DNA of 64,000 nt from Torymus aiolomorphi (lineage: Eukaryota > Arthropoda > Insecta > Hymenoptera > Torymidae): the NCBI GenBank assembly GCA_036365515.1, contig CM070873.1, positions 217,856,876-217,920,875 of the forward strand. The letters are read 5' to 3'. The notes under the pieces are model-generated. The model did no database searches and was not told the origin of the DNA. It saw only the letters and a program-made list of their open reading frames with translations. Position 1 is the stretch's first letter, and each line of letters begins with the position of its first letter. Both the position numbers and the translations under genes were made by a program. Below, piece by piece: positions 1-11,770 of this stretch.

Positions 1-735
1 AGGAATAGACACTCTTGTAAGTGGAAGCGTCATCTCGATAGAAAGAGAGAGGAGATCGGCGGGCCCTTTCTATCTCTGTGCAATGACGCATGCGCAGATT
101 GAAACTGTAATTTCAACAACACAATTTCAAAAATTACAAACTTTTAAGAAAAAAATGTTGATTTAAAAATTTTGTGAGATTAAAAAGTTAAGAAATTCGA
201 TAATATAATAATATTCTGATAAAATTCAAATAAATATAGTTAACCCCAACTCTGTCAGCTGTTGCTATGGTTGCAAGACAGATACAGAAAGGGCTTTCTT
301 ATTTTCTTTCTCTTTCTATAGATGGGACACTGTTTTGCCGGACTCCCCTACTCTATCTATAATAACTGTATACTAATCCTTTGTATCAGTAAGCGCCGGA
401 CTAATCTCTCAGGATCAGGAGAGGCCACAATAGTGCCGGTATTACTTTACTTGCGATAAAACGGGCCTTGATGAAGCTCCAGAGAACATTAACCCAGAGC
501 ATCCACGGTATTTACTACAAGACTTATTGAACCTTGAGGGAAGTTTCGGGGGATCTGAGGGGGGTGCGAGGGAGGTACGAGGGGTGTCGAGGGTAGTCGG
601 GGGGGGCGAGTGGGGGCGAGTGGGAGCTCTGCCATGCTCGAAATAAGGTAAAAAATATCACAATTGTACGTTATTTTGAGGAGGGTCTGAGTGTGCGGTC
701 TGGGGGGGGGGGGGGTCTGCGTGACATGAATAACG

Positions 736-872
<137 letters not shown>

Positions 873-956
873 CCCTCCTCGCTCTCCCCCCTCGACCTCC
901 TCATACCTCCCTCGCACCCCCCTCAGACCCCCGAAACCTCCCTCAAAGTTCAATAA

Positions 957-957
<1 letters not shown>

Positions 958-987
<30 letters not shown>

Positions 988-1027
988 TATTACATATTAC
1001 ATACATATTACATTAATTTTGTATTAA

Positions 1028-1064
<37 letters not shown>

Positions 1065-1067
1065 GAT
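958..1067. repeat. (CA)n and (TTA)n microsatellites
   Basis: A (CA)n run of 14 units at 958-985 is followed, after 40 bases, by an ATT/TTA trinucleotide run at about 1026-1067. Both are on the right side of the loop only and have no partner in the left arm, so they arose after the palindrome formed. Confidence 0.95.
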
Positions 1068-1635
1068 ATTATTATTACATTATTATTCTTGTAGTAAAAA
1101 CTCCTGCTTTTGCCGTGGATGCTCTGGGTTAATGTTCTCTGGAGCTTCATCAAGGCCCGTTTTATCGCGAGTAAAGTACCGCTACTATTGTGGCCTCTCC
1201 TGATCGGTTATCCGCTACGAGAGAGAGAGGTTAGTCCGGCGCTTACTGATACGAAGGATTAGCATAGAATTGTTATAGATAGAGTAGGAGAGTCCGCCAA
1301 AACAGCGTCCCATCTATAAAAAGAGAAAGAAGATAAGAGAGCCCTTTCTGTATCTGTCTTCCAACCGTAGCAACAGCTGACAGAGTTGAGGTTAACTATG
1401 TTTATTTGAATTTTATCAGAACATTATTATATGATCGAATTTCTTAACTTTTTAACCTCAAAAAATATTTAAATAAAAATTTCTCTTAAAAGTTTGTAAT
1501 TTTTGAAATTGTGTTGTTGAAATTACAGTTTTAATCTACGCATGGCGTCATTACACAGAGATAGAAAGGGCCCACCGATCTTCTCTCTTTCTTTCTATCG
1601 AGAGGATGCTTCCACTTACAAGAGCGCCTATTCCT

Positions 1636-2175
1636 TACCTACTCTATCTATAATAACTCTATGAGGATTAGCCCTCTTGGTCTCAAGGCGGATCTCGATA
1701 GAGATTCCTCGATCTGTTACAGTGCCGGTCTTAGGGCGGGGCGAGAAGGGCAGTCGCGCCGGGCCTCGCGCTGACAGGAGCCCCGCGATGCAGGCCTGGA
1801 CTGGCCATCGGGAATTCGGGAGAGCTCCCGGGGCCTGATTCTAAAAATGTCTCACACTCGAGACACACAAAATCCGAGAATAACCTTACCTATTATTTTA
1901 TTCATATTTTATACATAATTTCAAAATTAATAATTTTTAATCTGCATAAATGAATATAATTATAATTATGTCATCAATTGCTGCAAAAATGATAAATTTT
2001 GTTATTAAAAATTAATTAAAGGAATAAGCAAATTAAGTTTCAGGAAGCCACACGGGCAAATGAACTTTTTTCTTAGTGTAGTTTCCCTAGCCTACACTCC
2101 TAAGCTTATAATTTATTTTAAAATTATTTAACTGAGCATATGATAAATTATTTAAACTTTTTAAGATTAAAAGTA
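1636..2175. other. No gene; GC-rich fragment with a CAGTGCCGGTCTTA terminus
   Basis: A GC-rich patch at about 1719-1860 begins CAGTGCCGGTCTTA, the same terminal string as the right end of the 4382-7506 element (read on the minus strand). It looks like a solo end or related short element; CAG-type ends are common in hAT elements, but no 8-bp duplication was found. The rest is AT-rich without recognisable content. Confidence 0.4.
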
Positions 2176-2460
2176 TTAAGAATAATTATAAATATTCGGA
2201 ATAATAACCTGTTTATATGACGGACATAAATCATGGTTGGCATCTAATGCAGTAGCTCTCATTATATTGTACGCATTTTTTGTCAGGTTCGCCTCTATAA
2301 GCAATGCAAGCGCTTTCTCTGCAGTCAGCCTTACACTTTTATCATATTTTATAGGCTTTATAATTTCATTTGCATTCTCTGCTTTACCTATAATGTCCAT
2401 CAATTCCACTCCGCTTAAATTCGTTTCCACTCTCATTTTCTTTTTGCTACTTCGTAACAT
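2176..2460 (-). pseudogene. Fragment of an insect transposon-associated protein (N-terminal region)
   Basis: A 94-residue open frame without an obvious host-gene context. The stretch around SVRLTAEKALALLIEANLTKNAYNIM, with a following CPSYKQVI, resembles the N-terminal region of large uncharacterised transposase-like proteins abundant in insect genomes, where a hydrophobic 'ALSLLIEANLTK' helix precedes a conserved YPSYN-like motif. That assignment rests on family memory, not on a search. The frame stops right after the motif, so anything C-terminal is missing. No terminal repeats were found around it. It may be a dead transposase exon. Confidence 0.4.
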
Positions 2461-3409
2461 TCTTCATTACTTAAATTAGAACTGATATGAGCTCTATATA
2501 TCTAAAACTATACCGTTTAATGGCCATGACAGAAATGTTTAATTTTTATAAAACTTGAACTCTTGTGCAGCTTTATAATATTATTAATTTTTTATTATTT
2601 TAGTGTTTCTATTACATTTGGTTATATTTTAAGTTATTTATATTTGTTCACCATTAACAGGAGTCATCGAGCGCGGGAGCGCTTCGAAGGCAAGTATAGA
2701 AAGAGGCTAGGAGTCGACCGTGCCATTCACTCTTCGAAATAGGTGTCCGATATATACAGATTTCCGAATCGTAACCAAAACGTATCTAAACGTATGAAAA
2801 AGTACGCAAACGTAACAGGAACGTATGTTTTTATTTCTGTTCGGGTATTAATAGGTTTCAGGGATAGCAATAAATTCATTGCTTTTTTTGTCAAATATAT
2901 ATATATATATATTACTTTTCTGTACAAATTTCCTGTAATATAAAGTCATTCTTGAGACAAAGACTGTTCCTCTGAAAATACGTTAAGTGGACGACGTTTC
3001 GGACACTTTTTTGTCTCTTGTCCAGACTTTTTATTAAACAGATGAAATTACACTATAAAATACTTTAAATAAAACTAACTGCACTAACATAAATGGCTGG
3101 CGTCAGAATGAACTTCAAACAATTTATTTATAAATAACATAATTTGGTCAAAATAAATAAAAAAAGCTTTTTGTTCACATACTAAATAGCTACGACAGAT
3201 TAGTTAACAAGAGCATTACAAGAAGAATTTCAATGAAATTATGCCGGTTCATTAGATCTCGCAGTATTCCACACCACCCAGGAGGTTCTGCCCAAGGCGC
3301 GTTAGATTTTATAGTGGACCTTCGCCAATAGCCATATTATACCACTTAATAATGGGTTAAATTTTTGGATTATTAATGATTTCTTTTTCCAACATAGCAA
3401 TTTTTTCTT
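2461..3409. other. No gene; AT-rich spacer with a dispersed GC-rich repeat
   Basis: Mostly AT-rich. At 2663-2726 there is a GC-rich motif (GAGCGCGGGAGCGCTTCGAAGGCAAG core) that is the reverse complement of the 63-bp unit duplicated at 19981-20106. At 2955-3030 the minus strand shows GTGTCCGAAACGTCGTCC, reminiscent of Penelope-type terminal repeats, but too short to assign. Confidence 0.5.
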
Positions 3410-3829
3410 CTAATATACATTGTGTCTTGATAATGTTTTGCTGATTGAACCATATTTTTCTCTTTTGATACAAATTTTCCTGTGCCTCTCTCCCTCAATT
3501 TCCAAAATGTACAATTCCTGGTTCATTTGTCTATTCATCTGATTTAAACTCTCAATAGCCTGCACGCAACTATTATTTTTAATTATTTTATCCATAAGAG
3601 TTAATGATTCAGGTATTCCTTTGATCCCTAGCTTTTCCCTCAAGCGCTCCAAATCTTCTTGGACCTTTTCAATCTTTTTGTCTATTTCGATACTCTCGGT
3701 ATACACACAGTATTTATGAGCATGCGTTGTTTTTATCTTTTTTAAATGCTTGCCTTCACTACCCATCGTATTATCGTCAAGCTCCGGTCTTTTCCGCTTC
3801 TCTGTCGCAATTGATGGGATGAACTCCAT
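3410..3829 (-). CDS. Unrecognised 139-residue lysine/glutamate-rich ORF, possible coiled coil
   Basis: Complete open frame from ATG (3829) to stop on the minus strand. The N-terminal third is basic (KRKRP near residue 12, HLKKIKTTH near 28), which could act as a nuclear localisation signal. Residues ~45-75 (ESIEIDKKIEKVQEDLERLREKLG) have a heptad-like spacing of I/V/L typical of a coiled coil, and a second amphipathic stretch follows around residues 85-115. I do not recognise the family. Codon use is not AT-saturated like random ORFs here, and the length stands out in this AT-rich region, so it may be a real small protein or an orphan exon of a transposon. No splice sites, promoter or repeat boundaries were identified with confidence. 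Confidence 0.4.
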   Translation of the reverse strand: MEFIPSIATEKRKRPELDDNTMGSEGKHLKKIKTTHAHKYCVYTESIEIDKKIEKVQEDLERLREKLGIKGIPESLTLMDKIIKNNSCVQAIESLNQMNRQMNQELYILEIEGERHRKICIKREKYGSISKTLSRHNVY

Positions 3830-4381
3830 TTCTAAATTTAAAAATACTCTGCTAAAATTGAAATTTAACGGTGATTCAATGTTACTTGTAGCAAGTAAGT
3901 ACTTTGTTGGAAGATACTCCTAGACTTAGATGCTTCCTCGCCAAAAGATATTTTGAATGTGATCTTCAAAACCCTTGTGAGCCTTATTTATACTTGAGTG
4001 GAAGGCTAACCTAGTCGGGAAATACCCCCTCTACTTTACTAGTGGAAGAGGGTTAGGGTGTCTCCTCTGCATGCCTTTTCTGCTCCCATTAGTAAATGGG
4101 GGGGGGGGGGGCTATTTTCCCGTTTTGGTTTGCCTTTGGCTCAGGTATAATTAAGGCATGCAAGGTCCCTCTAATCCGTTTCGAGATAGGATCAGATGGA
4201 TTGATGGATTACTTCTAGGTACATCAACATAAATTCTACAAGTTTATGACCATTGTCATAAGTAAGAAAGTGCTGGGAAGTTAGGGAAATTACAAAAATC
4301 TTAATTATGGTAGTAGTCTAGGAGCCAGGTAGGGTTTCGTGGCCAATTAAAGTGCCACGGCTGAAAACAACTCATTATGAT
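3830..4381. other. No gene; unassigned spacer with poly(G)
   Basis: Contains a G run of about 13 at 4098-4111 and a small inverted pair (GCATGCCTT near 4070 with AAGGCATGC near 4154) around it. Nothing coding recognised. Confidence 0.5.
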
Positions 4382-4552
4382 CAGCCCCGGTCTTACGTAT
4401 TATGAGACATGGGGAAAATATTTATTGCGGGGCCTACTTAAGGGGAGGATTTTCCTAATGAAATTCAGAATTGCTTGAAAAAGTACAAATATTGTCAAGA
4501 AAATACAAATGTATAGCCAAGGGAGTTGATGTATACATAAAAACGATTATTT

Positions 4553-5345
4553 AATAGTATATTACGACACAAGGCCAGGAAGTTGGATTTCCTGGCCAAG
4601 TGTCATATACTATTTTTCTTCATCCCCCGCCGAAAGTACGCCTATATAGTTTTGATATTAATTAGTAAAATAGCGTTCTTTGTTGCTAACTACGACTTGG
4701 CCATATGTATAAAAGGCCTGCTTCAGCGCTACTTTACATATCGCGGAGCGTAAGCTCGACTTCTCCTTTTTTTTGATGCCCGACCGACTTTTGCAAAACC
4801 GAGGCTTCGCCTCGGTTTTGCTGGTCGGGGCGGGCATCAAAAACACTAGCAAAAGATGCTTAAAAGAGATGATGGACCAACAATATGTACATACTTAATT
4901 GATACTCATTTCAACTACAGAACAACCTCTCAATGGTTCCTCTGTTTGTCTTTTTCTATCCCATAAGCGGTACATTACAGAATGAGAGTCAAAAAACTTT
5001 CACATATAAGTATATAGTTACACCATGTCTTGAAACTCAAAATGTAAACATCATGTCTATATATGTATAGAAGCTTTCTGACAGCGTGTATGCAATATAA
5101 GAACATAATTGATTATCAGAGTTATAAATATATTGTTCAATATATTAATAATAACATAAAATTAATTTAATACGCCTATATCTTTTCAATTTTCCGATTT
5201 TACAAATGATTTTCTTGTCATAACATTTGGAAGAGTTAGCATAGTTTAGGTTACAACACGTGCGCTGTCGCGGACGTTGCCACGCAACGATCAACAAAGA
5301 GCGGCCACAAAAGTCGCGAAATCGAGCCGGGAAGACCGTACTTTC
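4553..5345. mobile_element. Stacked-hairpin insertion in the left arm
   Basis: Interrupts the left arm only. It starts with a hairpin bounded by TAGTATATTACG and CATATACTATT (4555-4614), holds a second long hairpin at 4777-4844 (GATGCCCG...CGGGCATC with a CGAGGCTTCGCCTCG core), and ends near a GTACTTTCGGCTAGGGGATG string (about 5337-5358) that mirrors CATCCCCCGCCGAAAGTACG at 4621-4640. The same hairpin modules recur at 20.3, 22.5 and 37.8 kb. Confidence 0.6.
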
Positions 5346-6085
5346 GGCTAGGGGATGAAGAAAATAATTTTTAAACCCAAGTAGGCGGGGGATATGAGGT
5401 CCGCGCATGCTAGGGAATTACATAGACGTGCAACAATAAGCAAGACAATTATTTAAACAATTTTAAACCAAACTATCCGGGGGATATGAGGTCCACGCAT
5501 GTAAAGGAGTCATGTAGACATGAAAAAATAAGGAAAATGATTATTTAAATAATTTTTAAACCCAAGTAGCCGGGGGACGCGAGGTCCACGCATATTAAGT
5601 AATTACGTAGCCATGCAACAATAAGCAAGACAATTATTTAAGCAATTTTTAAACCCAAGTAGGCGGGGGATACGAGGTCGACGCATATTAGGGAATTACG
5701 TAGACATGCATTAATAAACAAGACTATTATTTGAATAATTTTTAAACCCAAGTATCCGGGAGACGCGAGTTCCAAGCATATAACGGAGTTACGTAGACGC
5801 GAGACGTAAGCAAGACGATTATTTGAATAATTTTTAAACCCAAGTAGCCGGGGGACACGAGGTCCACGAATATAATGGTGTCATGAAGACATGAAACAAT
5901 AAGCAAAACGATTATTTAAATAATTTGTGTACCCAAGTAGCCGGGGGACGCGGGGTCCACGCATATAAGGGAATCAAGTTATAGATGTTAAGAATTTTGG
6001 AAATAAAAGTCTTGCTTACGTCGTAAGTCTACATAACTCCGTAATAAGCGTGGAACTCGCATCCCCCGGGTACTTGGGTTTAAAT
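5345..6085. repeat. Tandem array, ~115-bp units (left arm)
   Basis: About six imperfect units, each with a CCCAAGTAG-CCGGGGGA segment, a GGTCCACGCAT segment, a TACGTAGACATG-like segment and a palindromic A/T stretch. Units differ by 5-20 percent by eye. Confidence 0.85.
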
Positions 6086-6089
6086 AATA

Positions 6090-6400
6090 CATTATGTAAC
6101 GAGGGGCTGTAGTCGCAGATTATTCCCGCGGGTGCCCGAGCGTGCGTAGCGAAGCGAGATGTAGTTTTTCGTAGCGGCCACATCCACTGTAGCCGTTTCA
6201 TAGATTTAAAAAGTTATTTTGTATTAATGTGTTATATAATTTTGTTAGTTTTAACCCAATTCACCATAAAAGTAAAAAATTAGACTATGTTACATTATTC
6301 TCGCATGTGCGGGAATAAAGTACTTTATAGAGGATCAAGACGCCACTTTTGCGGCGCTTGTCAGGCTATAAAAGGGCCATTATAGTAGAGATGGGAATAA
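6090..6400. repeat. Dispersed ~300-bp repeat forming the element core
   Basis: Contains ATTCCCGCGGGTG, GCGTAGCGAAGCGAG and GGGAATAAAGTAC strings. A homologous stretch in opposite orientation is at 9270-9610 and a shortened relative at 63105-63215. Confidence 0.65.
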
Positions 6401-7335
6401 AATTATTTAAATAAGCGTTTTGCTTATTTTTCATGTCTACATGACTCCCTTATATGCTTGTATCTCGCATCCCCCGGCTACTTGCGTTTAAAATTGTTTA
6501 AATAATAGTCTTGCTTATTGTTGCACATCTACGTAATTCCCTAATATGGGTGGATCTCATATCCCCCGCCTACTTGGGTTTAAACATTATTTAAATAATC
6601 GTTTTGCTTAGTTTTTCATGTCTACATTACTCCCTTACGTGCATGGACCTCATATCCCCCGGCTATTTGAGTTTAAAAATTGTTTCAATAATTGTCTTGC
6701 TTATTTTTACACGTCTACGTAATTCCCTAATATGCGTGGATCTCATATCTCCTGCCTACTTGGGTTTAAAAATTATTTAAATAATCGTTTTGCTTATTAT
6801 TTTGTGTCTTCATGACTCCTTCATATTCGTGAATCTCGCGACCCCCGGCTACTTGGGTTTAAAAATTATTCAAATAATCGTCTTGCTTACGTCGCACGTC
6901 TACGTAACTCCGCTATATGCTTGGAACTCGCGTCCCCCGGATACTTGGGTTTAAAAATTATTTAAATAATAGTCTTGCTTATTAATGCATGTATACGTAA
7001 TTTCCTAATATGCGTGGACCTCGTATCCCCCGCCTACTTGGGATTAAATATTGTTTAAATAATTGTCTTGCTTATTGTTGCATGTCTACGTAATTCCCTA
7101 ATATGCGTGGACCTCGCGTCCCCCGACTACTTGGGTTTAAAAATTATTTAAATAATTGTCTTGCTTATTGTTGCACGTCTACGTAATTCCCTAATATGCG
7201 TGGACCTCGCGTCCCCCGACTACTTGGGTTTAAAAATTATTTAAATAATTGTCTTGCTTATTGTTGCACGTCTACGTAATTCCCTAACATGCGCGGACCT
7301 CATATCCTCTGCCTTCTTGGGTTTAAAAATTATTT
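6395..7335. repeat. Tandem array, ~115-bp units (right arm, inverted)
   Basis: About eight units in the opposite orientation to 5345-6085, with TACTTGGGTTTAAA, ATGCGTGGACCTCG and TCGTCTTGCTTA segments. Two adjacent units near 7075-7265 are nearly identical, showing recent unit-level duplication. Confidence 0.85.
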
Positions 7336-7506
7336 AAATAATCGTTTTTATGTATACATCAACTCCCTTGGCTATACATTTGTATTTTCTTGAGAATATT
7401 TGTACTTTTTCAAGCAATTCTGAATTTCATTAGGGAAATGCTCCCCTTAAGTAGGCCCCGCAATAAATATTTGCCCCAGGTCTCATAATACGTAAGACCG
7501 GCACTG

Positions 7507-7720
7507 ATCTGTTATATATAATTCATATATGAATTGGATCATTCGATGAAGTAACGCACAAGACAAGCTTACAAGAAGGAAAATTATAAATTTGAAAAAA
7601 GCTCACATTTTGATGAAAATTGTTATATAGGGGTTTTCGAGGTCGCTGATCAAGATTTTGCTATTGGACTTTCGAAATTCCAAATGGCGGATTCAATATG
7701 GAGGTCAAAAAGTCGTAGTG
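7507..7720. other. No gene; AT-rich spacer
   Basis: Nothing recognised between the Foldback-like element and the next inverted repeat. Confidence 0.5.
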
Positions 7721-8542
7721 CTGGGAAAAACTCGTCATGTGGAATTTTTACTTTTTTAAGGTGGCTCATACGTTTGGTGCCGTATGAAGTCGGGGCCCCG
7801 CAAGGGGCTTCTTTATTATTGCCAAATTAAGTTAACGTATTTTACGTAAATTTAGTGTAAATAACTTCTAAATGTTCAAACAAAAAAAAGATTTTATAAA
7901 TAAGTAAAAACTTTGCTAATTTGTCGCTACATTTATATGACTGGTCGCAGTGCGCATGCGCAGTAGCACATTTGTAACGTTTATTGTTAATATCTTTTTT
8001 GTTTGGTCGTTAACCTATAATTCTGATAATATCATTAGATTCTTCACAAAAAAATCTTTAATTTCATATATTGTACATTAAAAACTGCTTTTTTACAAGT
8101 TACTACGAAGCAATAAACTGTTCATTCCCATAAGGTTATGTGTTAAACGTACCTATTTATAAACTCAGTTTTTTCGATAATTTGGTCGTTGACCTACAAT
8201 TTTCTTAGTACAGATCGAAAGTTTAATGTTTAAAGAACATATTTGTTAAGTTTAAGATGTATCTGCTTTTTTATAAGAAATCGCATGAGCCACCTTAAAT
8301 AGTAATTTTTATGATTTTCGTAGAAAATTTGACTTTTTTAAAATAATAATTGTTATTATTTATGTAGCAAATTGATTGATTCTGTGATATTTCATTTCAG
8401 CAGTCATAAAAATTACTATTTCAAAAAATATAATTTTCTGCAAAAATCATAAAAATTATCATTTAAAAAGTAAAATTTGCTACGAAAATCATAAAAATTA
8501 CTATTTAAAAAAGTAAAAATCGCACATGACGAGTTTTTTCCA
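7721..8542. mobile_element. Inverted-repeat element hosting a TTAA MITE
   Basis: CTGGGAAAAACTCGTCATGT at 7721 pairs with ACATGACGAGTTTTTTCCAG ending at 8542, followed inward by TTTTTACTTTTTTAA-type arms. Remaining inner sequence (8299-8520) holds several TAAAAATTAC(T)ATTT repeats in both orientations. The element was split by the TTAA-flanked insertion below. Confidence 0.65.
7756..8298. mobile_element. TTAA-flanked MITE (TIR GGTGGCTCAT)
   Basis: TTAA at 7756-7759 and 8295-8298 bracket a 535-bp insert with terminal inverted repeats GGTGGCTCATACG / CGCATGAGCCACC. TTAA target duplications are the signature of the piggyBac superfamily. No transposase inside. Confidence 0.75.
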
Positions 8543-9269
8543 GATCTACTGTGAAAATAGTAAATTTTCATGTAAAAAGTAAATTTTACTAATATATTTT
8601 TCTCCGTGTTATAAATTTTCAGTTTCTTTTCAGAACTCTTTGACTAGTCATTTAATTTTGAATACCCAATCCGTATTCTTTTATTGCCAGAGTATCTTCT
8701 GTTTGATATTGAGCCAATAGTTTTTTATTTTATCTTCGCTATATTTACTAAGTTAATATTGTCTTCTGGTAGTAATAAACGTGGTCAATATTCTAGAAGA
8801 TGGAATCGTTGATTATACTTCACGTTCACACATTTCACGAAGTTCTTAAATGTTTCTTTTCAGAAACTTTTCATAATAATCTGTACATTACCCAAAAAAT
8901 AATAAAAATATGTATAATAAAATAATAAAATATACTGTTAAAAAAGACTGCACCGATACGATTTTTGAAATAAATTCCACTTACACGGTACGACTATCAT
9001 ATAATATCTATATATATCTATATATATAATATATCTATATAATATATATCTATATATATATATAAAATATATCTATATAATATATATATATATCTATATA
9101 TATATAATATGTCTATATAATATATATATATATATATATTTGAAGAAATCTTGTATTAATAATTATAAATCAACGGTTTTTTTATAAAAAATCGCTGAAG
9201 CCATATTTTCTTCTAACCAGCTTTAGCGGAAAGACTTTCTAATATATTTACGCATTTCTGTACCCAAAA
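8543..9269. repeat. AT-rich spacer with TATATC low-complexity block
   Basis: No gene. 9000-9140 is an interrupted TATATC/TATAATA microsatellite. Confidence 0.8.
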
Positions 9270-9610
9270 ACAAATTAATTTTATTCCCATCTTCACTATA
9301 ATGACCACTTTATAGCCTGAAAAGTGGGGTAAAAGTCGCGCCTGGTTCCCTCTTTTACTTTATTCCCGCATATACGGGATCTATTTTTGCATTTATAGTG
9401 GGGATAATCTAATTTTTGCATTTATAGTGAATTTGGTTAAAACTAACAAAATTATGATACATAACTACAAAATAACTTTTCAAATCCATAAAGTGGCCAC
9501 AATGGAGATGGGAATAAAGTACTACATGTAACACGGGACTAAAGTCGATCATTCCCGCGGGTGAGTTCACTGCCCGAGCGAGCGTAGCGAAGCGAGTTTA
9601 ATCCCTTGTT
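9270..9610. repeat. Stand-alone copy of the GGGAATAAAGTA repeat
   Basis: Homologous, in reverse orientation for its first half, to the core 6090-6400: TTTATTCCCATCTTC, TTATAGCCTG, GGTTAAAACTAACAAAATTATG, GATGGGAATAAAGTAC, ATTCCCGCGGGTGAG and GCGTAGCGAAGCGAG are shared. Confidence 0.65.
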
Positions 9611-9992
9611 ATACATAATGTACTGTTATATATGTATAATGTACTATATATGTACAATGTACTATTATATGTATAATGTATGAACAGCGCATGAAATGTC
9701 TATTATTAGTTTATTTTATTATTATATTTAAAGAAAAGAAAAAATAAGCTATCCGGATTTACCCCAATCTAAAGTATACGGTTTTATCCCAAAGTTCTGT
9801 ACGTACTGAAAGAATATGTTGCTTACAGGAAGATTATACGCACTATGACTGTTATGATGAACCCGGTCTTGCGAGCTAACAAATCTTTGACCTCTTCTAA
9901 AGTCAACACGAGGTTATTTTTGATATGCCGATCGTATACAAAATGATAATAGGAACATTCTCAAAGGGATACCATAACTATTATATAGATCG
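9611..9992. other. No gene; AT-rich spacer
   Basis: Short TGTATAATGTACTAT repeats at 9615-9680; otherwise nothing recognised. Confidence 0.5.
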
Positions 9993-10593
9993 CACTATTG
10001 GGGTCGGAAATGTAGGCATCAGCGCGCTCTCGCGACTGTTAGTGTAAGCTGTGGGACAATGCTCTATGACTACGATATAATAGGTCTATTTGTTTATTTT
10101 CATTGTATATATATGTACACACAGAGTCGCGCCTTCTGCTGCAAAATAAGTTCTGCTCTAAAATTAATTTATTTATTTCAGTAGATCAAAATAATAATAT
10201 TAATATATACACGTCTATTTTTCCAAATTGATTTTTCAAGAAAGTGTATTTACTTACATGAGGAAATTTATGAAATGAGAGCTCTTGTGCATTACGCGGC
10301 CGATTATTGCACCCATTCACGCAGCAAATTAATCTGCTTTTTCGCGGAATTTCAGTAGAAAGCATTGCGATGACATCTGTTTTATTAAATGTTTAAAAAT
10401 AGTATTTTTATTAATCGTAACCAAATGTAATCAAATGTTATGTTTGGATGTATGTTTACAAACTGTCAGAAATCGGAGCAATGAAAGTTGAAATTTGAAT
10501 CGAATATTCGAATGTCATATGGAGCATTGTCCCACAGCTTACATTATCAATCGCGAGAGCGTGCTGACGTCTACATTTCCGATCCCAATAGTG
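9993..10593. mobile_element. Inverted-repeat element, 601 bp
   Basis: CACTATTGGGGTCGGAAATG at 9993 pairs with CATTTCCGATCCCAATAGTG ending at 10593; arms about 78 bp including GCTGTGGGACAATGCT. The flanks (GATCG / GTAACC) give no clear target duplication. The open frame at 10488-10697 lies across the arm and is not regarded as coding. Confidence 0.65.
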
Positions 10594-10926
10594 GTAACCG
10601 AGAAATTGAGAATTCCGGTTCTGCCCCAGTATCCAGTTTTACCCCAATCTCCCTATGTTATTCCTTTTTGAGTCTAGTATTACATACTGGATTTTAGAAA
10701 AGGCATGGAGAAAACTGACTTTGCAATTAATTAAAATGTGGCTTTAATACATGTTTAAGGACGTTCTCCGAGTCGAAACAGCAATTTTAGTTTTTATATT
10801 TTTAAATAATGTTTTATTAATTTGATAATCCAAGAGTAAGTACATGTAACAAATATATACTTGAAAGAACATAAGACAATTTGTTTCAGACAAATTCAGG
10901 CAATAGTCACTATGGTATTGTTACAA

Positions 10927-11293
10927 TTAAGGGGATGTGCAACCCTAATTTCAATATTTTTTTAAATCAACATTCAAACATTTATTTGGAAAAAGACGGC
11001 TGTCGAGCGCTCCGTACACGCAAACACTATATGCAGATTTTTTCTGGATAATTCTATTGATATTTGCGTGAGTTATGCTCGTTTGAAAAGTAGGTCAATT
11101 GTAGATTCCTACTTACCGACAGTACGGTTTTTATTTAATTAAATAAATTCTTATCATTTTTTTGGAAAAAGACGTCTGTCAAGCGCTCCGTACACGCAAA
11201 CACTATATGCAGATTTTTTTCTGGATAACTCTATTGATATTTGCGTGAGTTATGCTCGTTTGAAAAATAACGTCGGTACTCACATCCCCTTAA
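10927..11293. mobile_element. TTAA element made of two ~170-bp subrepeats
   Basis: TTAAGGGGATGTG at 10927 and CACATCCCCTTAA ending 11293. Inside are two direct copies of a block with GTCAAGCGCTCCGTACACG, CACTATATGCAGATTTTTT and GCGTGAGTTATGCTCGTTTG, separated by TCCTACTTACCGACAGTACG. The same two-block family recurs at 55430-56495 (minus) and 60636-61004. Confidence 0.75.
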
Positions 11294-11770
11294 TGTATAG
11301 GGTTCTCAGGTTCCCTAGTTAACGGGGTGCCATAGTCCTACCATTACCGACCGAGCAATTCACACAGTTTCAAGCTGATTAAAAATAAAATACGTCGAAT
11401 CACAAAAAATCAAGAGAACACTCTTCTGTGTTTTTTAACGTTCTATCATTCAGTCAAAGTTTGGAGTCGAAATATCAAGTCATTTCTGCAAAAACTTTGA
11501 ACAAACGAAATTTAATTTCGTTCAAAGTTTTTGAAAAAACGGCTTGATATTTCGACTCCAAACTTTGACTGGATGATAGAACGTTAAAAAACACAGAAGA
11601 GTGTTCTCTTGATTTTTTGTGATTCGACGTATTTTATTTTTAATCAGCTTGAAACTGTGTGAATTGCTCGGTCGGTAATGGTAGGACTATTCGACGTATT
11701 TTATTTTTAATCAGCTTGAAACTGTGTGAATTGCTCGGTCGGTAATAGTACGAGTAAGGCATCCCCTTAA
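11294..11770. repeat. Palindrome with duplicated end
   Basis: 11333-11690 is a palindrome (TAGTCCTACCATTACCGACC paired with its complement, centre near 11512, AAATTTAATTTCGTTCAAAG). The outer ~65 bp of the right arm is tandemly duplicated at about 11690-11755. The block ends with GGCATCCCCTTAA at 11758-11770, so it may sit within a larger TTAA element starting at 10927 or be a separate one. Confidence 0.65.

Larger units (their letters stand above)
4382..7506. mobile_element. Foldback-like element with tandem-array arms
   Basis: The outer ~170 bases (4382-4555) recur in reverse complement at about 7335-7506. Inside them two tandem arrays face each other: 5345-6085 and 6395-7335. Each unit is about 110-120 bp and carries the strings ACCCAAGTAGCCGGGGGA, GAGGTCCACGCAT and ATTATTTAAATAATT. 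This plan, long inverted arms made of tandem subrepeats, is that of Drosophila Foldback (FB) elements. The core (6090-6395) has no transposase. The left arm is longer because it carries an extra hairpin-bearing insertion (about 4553-5345). No convincing target duplication was found. Superfamily is unassigned. Confidence 0.7.

Noticed and set aside
2955..3030. Hammerhead-like GTGTCCGAAACGTCGTCC string
   Set aside because: Only the GAAAC part fits; the CUGANGA part is CTGGACA and there is no neighbouring PLE.
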